A stretch of DNA of 60,351 nt from Gluconobacter sp. Gdi (GTDB lineage Bacteria > Pseudomonadota > Alphaproteobacteria > Acetobacterales > Acetobacteraceae): NCBI RefSeq assembly GCF_014132155.1, contig NZ_BLJQ01000003.1, forward strand, positions 1 to 60,351. Direction: 5' to 3'. A program made the position numbers and the translations under genes. Positions 38,989-46,431 of this stretch are shown here, piece after piece. The notes under the pieces were generated by a model. The model had not been told where the DNA came from, did not search any database, and worked only from the letters and a program-made list of their open reading frames with translations. Within the stretch, counting starts at the first letter, position 1, and each line of letters begins with the position of its first letter.

Positions 38989-40251
38989 TTAGGCGAGAGC
39001 GGAAATGGCCATTCTCAGATCTGCGACAAATTTTGTGTATTCGCGTGTCCTGCTGTCCTCATCCGGAATTCTGAGCAGGTAAGAGGGGTGGACAGTCACA
39101 ATGCCAGTACTGCCATCTTCCAAAGTTATGTAACGGGAACGCTCTCGTGAAATAGTGATTGATCGTCCAAGGACGGAACTGGCGCCAGTAACACCGAGTA
39201 GAACTGTAACTTTTGGGTGTAGGATACGGCGTTCCGCCGCGATCCACGGAGCGCAGGAGGCCACCTCAGCCGCGTCCGGTTTCTGGTGGATGCGCCGTGT
39301 GCCGCGAGGGACAAATTTGAAATGTTTGACGGCGTTACTGATCCACGCCTGTTCCCGATTGCCTCCGGCTTCCTGAAGTGCGCGCTCGAAGAGTTGTCCG
39401 GCTGGGCCAACAAACGGTCGTCCCTGAAGATCTTCCTGATCTCCTGGTTGTTCGCCGACAAAGAGGATCTGTGCCTGCGTCGTGCCTTCTCCGGAAACGG
39501 TGCGTGATGCGTGGTGGCAAAGATCACAGAGAGAACAATCGACGGCGAGGGACCGCAGGTTTGACAAAGAGGACGTCTTTTCAATCTCCTCCAGATCAGG
39601 TGTGACATGCACTGTGGCCGGGTTGGCCCAAAAGGCGTTGTCTTGCCCGGCCGTCGCCGCTTTCTGTGCAAGACGAATTAGATCTGCCTCTGATTGTCCT
39701 GCCTCATCAATGGGTGGTCCAACGCGGTACTTGTGGCCGTCCCAGCAAAGTGTCGTCTCGTCTGAAAGGAGAACCCAAGGAGAAACCCGTAGTCTAATAA
39801 GAGGGGATCTCTGACTGTCTATGAGCTGTAATTTTTGGCGTGTTCGAATGATCTGCCAGTCTGTTATCCGGTTCTCTGGGAACGCGCTCCTCAATTCAAG
39901 AATTTGCTCTCGAACAGTGCTGGCAATCTGCTCAAACCGGGTGATGTCTGTCTCAAGCGGGCTTCCGTGCTCCTGGATATGTTCCAGGGCGCGATAGAGA
40001 AGATCAAATCTCTCCGGGATATCGGATGCAAACACAGACGGAATGAGGGCGGCAAATTTTCGGGGTAAGCGAAAAGGGGAGGGAGTGTCAGGTAAATCCC
40101 GATCGGTTTTCGCTGCGTAAAGAGCGGTAGGCGCTCTAATACTCCAAGTGATGGAAGACGCTGGGATTCGCTTGCTCAGGAAATTACGAGATTGTGTTCG
40201 CCATCCTGAAAAATCACTTGGTGAACAGAGTGAAGCGTCAACGGGTTGCAT
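38989..40251 (-). CDS. UdgX-type uracil-DNA glycosylase fused to a degenerate DUF4130 region
   Basis: The C-terminal half (about residues 230-420) is a UdgX-type uracil-DNA glycosylase. It has paired cysteines (DCSLCDLC), motif I GEQPGDQEDLQGRPFVGPAG, NAVKHFKF, the TRRIH R-loop (family form KRRIH, whose His links covalently to DNA in studied UdgX) and HPSYLLR. The N-terminal half aligns by eye with the DUF4130 domain that often precedes UdgX (SPSDFSGWRTQSRNFL; LPRKFAALIPSVF; PERFDLLYRALEHIQ; WDG). It lacks the usual HKMHAFVRFR-type block. The ATG at 40251 has an AGGAAG ribosome site. The radical-SAM partner gene common in this locus type is not adjacent. Confidence 0.85.
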   Translation of the reverse strand: MQPVDASLCSPSDFSGWRTQSRNFLSKRIPASSITWSIRAPTALYAAKTDRDLPDTPSPFRLPRKFAALIPSVFASDIPERFDLLYRALEHIQEHGSPLETDITRFEQIASTVREQILELRSAFPENRITDWQIIRTRQKLQLIDSQRSPLIRLRVSPWVLLSDETTLCWDGHKYRVGPPIDEAGQSEADLIRLAQKAATAGQDNAFWANPATVHVTPDLEEIEKTSSLSNLRSLAVDCSLCDLCHHASRTVSGEGTTQAQILFVGEQPGDQEDLQGRPFVGPAGQLFERALQEAGGNREQAWISNAVKHFKFVPRGTRRIHQKPDAAEVASCAPWIAAERRILHPKVTVLLGVTGASSVLGRSITISRERSRYITLEDGSTGIVTVHPSYLLRIPDEDSRTREYTKFVADLRMAISALA

Positions 40252-40458
40252 AAGGCTTCCTGGAAAGAAAGTTAGCGAATTCCGAAACACGTCCTGAAGT
40301 GATTACTTCTTTTTTAAGGAACGTGTGGTCAATTTGGTATTAAAGTTGAGTGGCTATCTCGGTGGTATTGGGTATATATTCTGCAAACAGGCTCGGCAGA
40401 ATGATTTCACGCTGTTGAGCATAGTAAAAATGCTATTTTGAATGGAAGGTAAGATATT

Positions 40459-40923
40459 ATGTCGGAGAATACATCCCACCCGGATCTGTTGGAGCTTACA
40501 GCACAGATCGTTGCTGCACAGGTCTCCAAGGGTAATGTGGATGCGGCGTCTCTCCCGGCATTGATCCGCCAGGTTTATGAAGCTCTTGCAAATGCTGGCG
40601 CTCCGCAGGAAGAGCCGCAGCCCGAGCGTCCGCAGCCTGCTGTGCCGATCAAGCGTTCAGTATTCCCGGATTACATCGTCTGCCTTGAAGACGGTAAAAA
40701 GCTGAAGATGCTCAAGCGTCACCTTCAGAGCGCATACAACATGTCCCCAGAGCAGTATCGTGAGCGTTGGGGTCTTCCGTCTGATTACCCGCTGGTTGCC
40801 CCGAACTATGCACAGCGCCGCTCGGCTCTGGCACGCGAAATCGGTCTGGGCCGCAAGATCAGCGCAACAGGCGAAGGCAAGAAAGAAACTGGCCGGACGC
40901 GTCAGTCCAAGAAGCAGGACTAA
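40459..40923 (+). CDS. mucR: MucR/Ros-family transcriptional regulator
   Basis: MucR/Ros proteins are alphaproteobacterial zinc-finger-type regulators that silence many genes, often for exopolysaccharide, motility and the cell cycle. The 154-residue protein has the family N-terminal helices (residues about 5-50), then a Gln/Pro/Glu-rich linker and the DNA-binding region IVCLEDGKKLKMLKRHL followed by YNMSPEQYRERWGLP. The finger has Cys and Asp (C-x2-D) and the first His, but Ala stands where a second His is expected, as in some other MucR proteins. The gene is preceded by a long A/T-rich stretch of about 200 bp, the type of DNA these proteins bind, so autoregulation is plausible. Confidence 0.92.
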   Translation: MSENTSHPDLLELTAQIVAAQVSKGNVDAASLPALIRQVYEALANAGAPQEEPQPERPQPAVPIKRSVFPDYIVCLEDGKKLKMLKRHLQSAYNMSPEQYRERWGLPSDYPLVAPNYAQRRSALAREIGLGRKISATGEGKKETGRTRQSKKQD

Positions 40924-40991
40924 TTCCCGGCTTTCTGGAATTGTCTTTCTGAAAAAGCACTATCTGTCATGTGGTCGGAGAATACTGTTTC

Positions 40992-41945
40992 ATGAGTTTA
41001 GAGGCAGAGACGCTTCTCCGATCCATGGCTGACAGCAAGCGCCTCCTTCTCTGGAGGGGCGCTGCGCTTCTGTTTTTTCTTGCGGCGCTCGTTCTCGCCG
41101 TTGGTAAGAGTCACTCAACAGTTTCCAGTTTTGATACGCGTCCCCACATTGCGCGTCTGGTCATTCACGGAGTGATCGGAAATGACGTTTCCCAAATTAC
41201 GACGGCTCTTCGCAAAGCGCAGAAATCTTCTTCAGTAACCGGACTCCTACTGGTTGTTGATAGTCCGGGCGGTGGTGTCACGGGCGGGGAACGTCTGCAC
41301 GACTCGATCGAGAAATTTGCGCAGGTAAAGCCGGTCGTTGTCACGATGGGCGATATGGGCGCGTCTGCTGCCTACATGCTCTCAGTTCCAGCACAGCATA
41401 TCGTTGCACTGCCTTCCACATTGACGGGTTCGATCGGTGTGATCCTGCAGCGCCCCGATCTTTCCCCGCTGCTGGGGCGTGTCGGCATTGATGTTGCTGC
41501 AATTACGTCTGGTGCCATGAAAGATCAGACTGACCCTACGAGTCATCTGACGCCTGAAGGGCGCACGATGCTTCAGGGATTGGTCAATGATCTCTTCGAT
41601 CAGTTTGTCGCCATGGTCGTCAAAGGGCGGCACATGCCTGAAGACAAAGTGCGGAGTCTTGCTGATGGGCGGGCCTATACGGGGCGTCAGGCTCTGAGCT
41701 TAGGTCTGGTCGATGAATTGGGTGATGAAGACACTGCGCGGCAATGGCTCAGGCAGCGCCTGAAAATTGGAGACGCGCAGTATCCCGTCATGCCATTGCT
41801 TTCTGTGTCCAAGAAGCACTGGTATGATTTTCCCCGCAAACGGGCCATGCTTGAAGGTGTGTTTGGAACAGGCTTCACGGAGATGCTGGCAGGACGATTA
41901 ACCCTCAGCAGCCTTGACGGGGCCGTTGCGATTCTGCAACCCTGA
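40992..41945 (+). CDS. sppA: Signal peptide peptidase-like serine protease (S49 family, SppA type)
   Basis: The protein of about 317 residues has one N-terminal membrane segment (about residues 15-35) and an S49 protease domain facing the periplasm. Visible motifs are VVDSPGGGVTGGERLHDSI, the nucleophile region MGASAAYMLSVPA with the catalytic Ser, TGSIGVILQ, and a likely catalytic Lys in SGAMKDQTDP. It is a single-copy (short) SppA, which degrades leftover signal peptides. I chose the ATG at 40992, which has a GGAG element about ten bases upstream. ihfB follows 39 bp downstream. Confidence 0.9.
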   Translation: MSLEAETLLRSMADSKRLLLWRGAALLFFLAALVLAVGKSHSTVSSFDTRPHIARLVIHGVIGNDVSQITTALRKAQKSSSVTGLLLVVDSPGGGVTGGERLHDSIEKFAQVKPVVVTMGDMGASAAYMLSVPAQHIVALPSTLTGSIGVILQRPDLSPLLGRVGIDVAAITSGAMKDQTDPTSHLTPEGRTMLQGLVNDLFDQFVAMVVKGRHMPEDKVRSLADGRAYTGRQALSLGLVDELGDEDTARQWLRQRLKIGDAQYPVMPLLSVSKKHWYDFPRKRAMLEGVFGTGFTEMLAGRLTLSSLDGAVAILQP

Positions 41946-41984
41946 AAAGCCAGTTTCATGGGCGGAGGCAGATAGGCTGCAGTC

Positions 41985-42290
41985 ATGACCAAATCGGAAC
42001 TTATTGCAGAGCTTTCCACGATTTATCCGCACCTTCTGACGCGGGATATCGAGCGGATCGTTCACACCATTTTTGACGAGATCAGCGCAGCGTTGGCACG
42101 AGGTGATCGTGTTGAACTCCGGGGCTTCGGCGCATTCATTCCACGTCGCCGAGATGCACGAACGGGCAGGAATCCTCGAACGGGGGACACTGTTTCTGTT
42201 GAAGAAAAAAGTGTTCCTTTTTTCAAGGTTGGAAAGGAGCTGCGAGAGCGTGTGAATCAAAGCGCAACGAAGTTAGCCGGGTCAGAGTGA
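41985..42290 (+). CDS. ihfB: Integration host factor beta subunit
   Basis: IhfB pairs with IhfA to bend DNA at specific sites, helping recombination, replication and regulation. The 101-residue protein begins [10 protein letters not shown] and has the HU/IHF arm with [10 protein letters not shown], the conserved Pro that inserts between base pairs. The [13 protein letters not shown] block is typical. The alpha subunit is encoded at about 59.3 kb in this window. It follows sppA on the same strand, probably in one transcript. Confidence 0.96.
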   Translation: MTKSELIAELSTIYPHLLTRDIERIVHTIFDEISAALARGDRVELRGFGAFIPRRRDARTGRNPRTGDTVSVEEKSVPFFKVGKELRERVNQSATKLAGSE

Positions 42291-42396
42291 CTGGATATTC
42301 TTCTCGCTGTGTTTTGGGCGCCGCTTTTTGAAGCATAACAGCAGAGCTATCGTTTTCGGGCGCGCGCTGAGATCCGTTGTGCGTTACTCTGGGGGC

Positions 42397-42717
42397 ATGC
42401 GGAAAGCCCTTTCTTTACATGTTTGGATAGTCCCGATTTTCATAGGGGCAGTGTTCTGCACCGGGCTTCCTTCGGCACAAGCTGCCTCAGGATCTTCCCT
42501 TAAAAAAACGGCTTCAGCAAAAACGATACAGGGTCCTAAAGGTCGTGCTACCGTCGTGCCCTGTTATCGTTCTCAACTGGGTTTGATTGTTCTCAAGAGC
42601 AACGTTGAAAGCACTCATGCCCGGCATGGAAATGGCTTCGCGCCGGTTGGCGAAGCCGTCTTCCGGTCTAGCGCAGCCCAGCATGTCTGTGTCACGGGGC
42701 ACGGCCGCCGCGGATAA
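42397..42717 (+). CDS. Small putative secreted protein of unknown function
   Basis: A 106-residue reading frame starts at the ATG at 42397 and has a convincing signal peptide (MRKALSLHVWIVPIFIGAVF, then a site near SAQA). The mature part of about 75 residues is basic with two cysteines (VVPCYRS and QHVCVTGH) and no domain I recognise. A GGGGG stretch lies directly before the ATG, too close for an ideal ribosome site. The C-terminal part could belong to a frameshifted or decayed longer gene. It lies between ihfB and a convergent LysR gene, and an 8-bp hairpin (CCGCCGCG/CGCGGCGG) covers its end. Confidence 0.4.
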   Translation: MRKALSLHVWIVPIFIGAVFCTGLPSAQAASGSSLKKTASAKTIQGPKGRATVVPCYRSQLGLIVLKSNVESTHARHGNGFAPVGEAVFRSSAAQHVCVTGHGRRG

Positions 42718-42729
42718 ACGCGGCGGTGT
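42708..42729. terminator. 8-bp GC-rich hairpin between convergent genes
   Basis: CCGCCGCG and CGCGGCGG flank the loop GATAAA, next to the LysR gene stop codon. There is no T run on either strand, so termination strength is uncertain. Confidence 0.4.
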
Positions 42730-42739
42730 TAGATGTGCC

Positions 42740-43636
42740 TTATTCCTGGCCCTTGAGGCTACTGATTTCCGAAAGCAGGAAGTCGCGGAATACTGCGATC
42801 CTTTTAGATGTTCGTAGTTCTTCTGGATACACAAAGTATGCCTCTACCAGAGGCACAGCCTGACCTGGCAGGACTCTAACCAGGTTGGGATAAGACGCTG
42901 CCGTGTAAAGCGGAAGAGAGCCAATTCCCGTTCCGGACGCAATGGCATTGGCAACAGCGGCAATATTGTTAATCGCCAGCCTGCTCCCACGATGTGCCAG
43001 CCCTTCATGCCGAAGAAGGTCCAGAAGCCAGTTTACATTCGGTAGTGGCAAATGACGCCCGGCAAAGCCAATGATCTGGTGTTCTGCCAGTTCCTGCAGA
43101 TTTGTCGGTGTACCGTACCGATCCAGATAGTCGGGGCTGGCATAGATTGGCATAGGGAAATTGGCCAGATGACGCTGTACAAGGTCTGGCTGTGTTGGCG
43201 GATGCAGGCGAATAGCCACGTCTGCTTCACGCATTCCCAGATCAAGGTCTGCGTCTTCAAGAAGAAGCGTGACCTCAATATCAGGGTGCAGTTCCAGAAA
43301 GCGATGCAGCCTCGGAGAAAGCCAACAAAGGCCAAAACCGGTGGTTGTCGTGATTTTTATTTTGCCCGCCGCTCGTTCCTTGCTTTCGCTCAGGAATGCC
43401 TGTGTCAGGGCCAGCTTGGAGAAGACTTCACGCACGGTGCGATTCAGAACCTCACCCTGTTCAGTCAGGATGAGGCCTCGTGCATGCCGATGAAACAGCG
43501 GAACACGCAGAACCTCCTCCAGAGCTGAAATCTGCCGCGAAACGGCAGACTGGCTCAGGTTAAGTCTGTCACCTGCATGGGTGAAGGACCCGGCTTCGGC
43601 GACTGCGTGGAAAATACGCAGTTTGTCCCAATCCAT
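42740..43636 (-). CDS. LysR-family transcriptional regulator
   Basis: The protein of about 298 residues has an N-terminal winged helix-turn-helix (MDWDKLRIFHAVAEAGSFTHAGDRL, then SQSAVSRQISALEEVL, about residues 1-60) and a LysR substrate-binding domain with two alpha/beta lobes. I chose the ATG at 43636, directly before the conserved DNA-binding domain. The C-terminal domain keeps the general fold, but the effector is not predictable. It follows trxB on the same strand at a distance of about 120 bp. A role in redox or nearby gene control is possible but unproven. Confidence 0.9.
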   Translation of the reverse strand: MDWDKLRIFHAVAEAGSFTHAGDRLNLSQSAVSRQISALEEVLRVPLFHRHARGLILTEQGEVLNRTVREVFSKLALTQAFLSESKERAAGKIKITTTTGFGLCWLSPRLHRFLELHPDIEVTLLLEDADLDLGMREADVAIRLHPPTQPDLVQRHLANFPMPIYASPDYLDRYGTPTNLQELAEHQIIGFAGRHLPLPNVNWLLDLLRHEGLAHRGSRLAINNIAAVANAIASGTGIGSLPLYTAASYPNLVRVLPGQAVPLVEAYFVYPEELRTSKRIAVFRDFLLSEISSLKGQE

Positions 43637-43753
43637 GTGGTGGTCTCCCCGATCGCTGGCGCGTCGGTCCTCGTCCTTCTTGCCCATGTCACCTGGCGTT
43701 GTTTAAGCGGTGTGTCGTTGAAGGGACGAAACTGTCTGAACCTGCGACGAGGG

Positions 43754-44728
43754 TCAAGTTTTTGTCATAGCAGGTATGCCAGAAATGTAGCGTTCGGCTT
43801 CCAGAGCGGCCATGCAGCCTGTACCCGCAGCCGTCACAGCCTGCCTATAAATCCGATCCTGAATGTCGCCTGCGGCAAAAACACCCTCTACTGAAGTGCG
43901 CGTTCCACCAGCTTCCGTGATGATATATCCATCTTCGTCACAAGCCACTTCATGGCGGAACGGCCCCGTATTCGGGCTGTGGCCGATGGCGACGAACACG
44001 CCATCAACGGGCAGAGTTTCGCTTTCTCCCGTCTGAGTGTTCTTCAGACGAACGCCACACACAACTTCCGGCGTTCCCGCACCAAGAACTTCTTCGACAG
44101 CACGGTTCCAGTGAACATCGATTTTCGGATTCGCAAAAAGACGCTCCTGCAGAATGCGTTCTGCCCGGAAACCGTCCCGGCGATGAATAACGTGAACCTT
44201 GTCAGCGTGGTGAGTGAGATAGAGCGCCTCTTCCACGGCCGTGTTGCCGCCACCCACGACTGCAACCGTTTTACCGCGATAGAAAAAGCCGTCACAGGTT
44301 GCGCACGCCGAAACGCCGCCAGCCTGAAGGCGCTTTTCCGACTCGAGGCCAAGCCATTTGGCCTGGGCGCCCGTTGCGATCACGACTGTACGTGCAAGAA
44401 ACTCGTCCCCTGAGTCGCCTTTCAGATGAAAGTATCCATCTGCGGCCGGACCGGTCTTCAGGTCTGCCTCGGTAATCAGGTCATAGATCAGGCGTGTGCC
44501 GACATGTTCAGCCTGTTCGCGCATCTGCTCCATCAACCAGGGGCCCTGAATGGGCGCCGCGAAGCCAGGGTAGTTTTCGACGTCGGTCGTGATGGTCAAT
44601 TGGCCGCCAGGCTGAAGACCAGTCACGAGAATCGGTTTCAGACTGGCGCGTGCGGCATAAATGGCGGCAGTGTAGCCAGCGGGGCCTGCGCCCACGACCA
44701 GAAGGTCCGTATGATGGATTTCAGGCAT
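43754..44728 (-). CDS. trxB: Thioredoxin-disulfide reductase
   Basis: TrxB is the FAD/NADPH enzyme that keeps thioredoxin reduced. The protein of about 324 residues has the FAD-binding N-terminus (LLVVGAGPAGYTAAIYAAR), the redox-active CATCDGFFY motif, an NADPH-binding loop (VAVVGGGNTAVEEALYL) and a C-terminal FAD contact (VFAAGDIQDRIYRQ). The start at 44728 precedes the conserved nucleotide-binding strand; an in-frame upstream ATG would add about 17 residues without similarity. It is divergent from an Lrp/AsnC-type regulator gene across a gap of about 100 bp. Confidence 0.96.
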   Translation of the reverse strand: MPEIHHTDLLVVGAGPAGYTAAIYAARASLKPILVTGLQPGGQLTITTDVENYPGFAAPIQGPWLMEQMREQAEHVGTRLIYDLITEADLKTGPAADGYFHLKGDSGDEFLARTVVIATGAQAKWLGLESEKRLQAGGVSACATCDGFFYRGKTVAVVGGGNTAVEEALYLTHHADKVHVIHRRDGFRAERILQERLFANPKIDVHWNRAVEEVLGAGTPEVVCGVRLKNTQTGESETLPVDGVFVAIGHSPNTGPFRHEVACDEDGYIITEAGGTRTSVEGVFAAGDIQDRIYRQAVTAAGTGCMAALEAERYISGIPAMTKT

Positions 44729-44826
44729 GATCGATCCTCGTCCGTGTTTTGACCCCTCATATAGAGCTTTCAGACGCATGTGCCATCTTTGCGGACGCTG
44801 CCACCTGCCATATACGTCAGATTCAA

Positions 44827-45309
44827 ATGAACGCTTCTTTCTCTTCCATCCCCGTTGAACTGGATGCCATTGACCGGCAGATCATCGCCGAGCTTCAGGC
44901 AGACGGTCGTATGACCAATGTGGAGCTGGCCAAACGCGCCGGTATTTCCGCTCCCCCCTGTCTGAGGCGTGTCAGGCGTCTGGAAGAACTTGGCATCATC
45001 AAAGGGTATCATGCAGAAGTTGACGCAGCCCTTCTTGGCTGGTCGCTCAATTTTTATGCCCTCATCGGTCTCGATAGCCAGAAGGGAAGTGTTCTGGAGG
45101 CATTTGAGGCGCAGGTCGGTGCCTGGCCCGAAACACGCGAGTGTCATATGATCCGTGGCGGAGGAGACTTCCTCGTCCGTCTCGTCGCTCGTGATGCTGC
45201 CCACCAGAACATTCTGACCCGTCGCCTGACAGACAGTGTCCACGTCGTGCGGGTGCAGACACTCCAGACCATCCATACCAGTCGTGATCTGGCTGGAGTT
45301 CCTATCTGA
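44827..45309 (+). CDS. Lrp/AsnC-family transcriptional regulator
   Basis: The protein of about 160 residues has an N-terminal helix-turn-helix (LDAIDRQIIAELQADGRMTN, then AKRAGISAPPCLRRVRRLEELG, about residues 12-55) and a C-terminal RAM ligand-binding domain (GYHAEVDAALLGWSLNFYALIGL). I chose the ATG at 44827, directly before the DNA-binding domain. It is divergent from trxB, and its stop overlaps the start of a glycosyltransferase gene by one base, so those two are co-transcribed. The usual ligands of this family are amino acids; the actual one is unknown. Confidence 0.9.
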   Translation: MNASFSSIPVELDAIDRQIIAELQADGRMTNVELAKRAGISAPPCLRRVRRLEELGIIKGYHAEVDAALLGWSLNFYALIGLDSQKGSVLEAFEAQVGAWPETRECHMIRGGGDFLVRLVARDAAHQNILTRRLTDSVHVVRVQTLQTIHTSRDLAGVPI

Positions 45310-46430
45310 TGGCAGAAGCATCCCCAACGGTTAGCGCTGGGATGCTTTTGCCTGCCCGGATCAGCATTATTGTTCCCTGCTATAATGAGGCAGAGAATGT
45401 TGTTCCCCTTGTCGCGGCTCTGGATGCAGCTCTTGAAGGAGAACGTTGGGAAGTCATTTTTGTTGATGACAACTCCCCGGACGGAACTGCCGAGCGCGTT
45501 TCAAAAGTTGCGAATAATGATCCTCGTGTAAGGGTCATCAAAAGGGTAGGACGTCGGGGTCTCTCATCTGCTGTTATTGAAGGTTTTCTGTCGTCCAGCG
45601 CACCGTATGTGGCGGTCATGGATGGGGACCTTCAGCACGAGGAGACTGTTCTGCCCAAAATGCTGGTAGATCTTGATGCCGGCTCCGATATTGTTGTCGC
45701 CAGCCGCCACGTAGAAGGCGGAGACAACGCCGGGCTGGCAGGTTATTGGCGGCATCTCCTGTCAGACACCGGCATTCGTGCCGCTCAATCGGTTTTGCCG
45801 CACCGCCTGACTGATCCGATGAGCGGGTTCTTTGCCATGCGGCGAGAGCTTTTTCAGGCTGTTCTTCCAAAACTTTCCGGAACCGGCTTCAAGATCCTGC
45901 TGGATTTGGCGATGTCTGCGCCAAAGCCCGTGAAGATCACGGAAGTACCCTTTGTTTTCCGTCCGCGCCTTGCGGGAGAAAGCAAGCTGGATGTCGTTGT
46001 TCTTCTCCAGTTCGCAATGATGATTCTGGATAAAGTCACGCATGGCTGGCTGCCATCCCGTTTTCTGGCGTTTGCGCTGGTTGGGCTTGTTGGTGTGGTC
46101 GTGAATGTTGCCGTGATGCAGATTGCCCGACTGGGAGGAATGGATTTTTCTCAGTCTCAACTGGTTGGAACGGCCGTTGCCATCCTGACAAATTTCCTGC
46201 TCAACAACCGTCTCACTTATCATGACCGTCGCCTGAAGGGCGCGAAGATGTGGGTGGGATTAATTATTTTCTTCGCCGTCTGTTCTCTCGGGGCGGCCGC
46301 TAATATCGGGGTGGCCCGTATGGTGCTGCACGATGTTGGCCATGGGCACTGGGACCGTGCGTCTGCCGCAGGGGCCGTGATCGGTGTCGTCTGGAATTAC
46401 GCTGTGTCTTCCACTCTCATCTGGCGCTGA
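45309..46430 (+). CDS. Polyprenyl-phosphate sugar transferase with GtrA-type membrane domain
   Basis: The 373-residue protein joins two domains. Residues about 17-235 are a family 2 glycosyltransferase of the dolichol-phosphate mannose synthase type (ISIIVPCYNEAENVVPLVAAL; IFVDDNSPDGTAE; VAVMDGDLQHEE; DPMSGFFAMRR). Residues about 250-373 are a GtrA-like domain with four membrane segments. Such fusions make polyprenyl-phosphate-linked sugars, used as donors by membrane glycosyltransferases. The next gene, two bases away, encodes just such an enzyme (GT39/ArnT-like). The pair probably modifies a cell-surface glycan, lipid A or a protein; the sugar is not known. Confidence 0.88.
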   Translation: MAEASPTVSAGMLLPARISIIVPCYNEAENVVPLVAALDAALEGERWEVIFVDDNSPDGTAERVSKVANNDPRVRVIKRVGRRGLSSAVIEGFLSSSAPYVAVMDGDLQHEETVLPKMLVDLDAGSDIVVASRHVEGGDNAGLAGYWRHLLSDTGIRAAQSVLPHRLTDPMSGFFAMRRELFQAVLPKLSGTGFKILLDLAMSAPKPVKITEVPFVFRPRLAGESKLDVVVLLQFAMMILDKVTHGWLPSRFLAFALVGLVGVVVNVAVMQIARLGGMDFSQSQLVGTAVAILTNFLLNNRLTYHDRRLKGAKMWVGLIIFFAVCSLGAAANIGVARMVLHDVGHGHWDRASAAGAVIGVVWNYAVSSTLIWR

Positions 46431-46431
46431 C

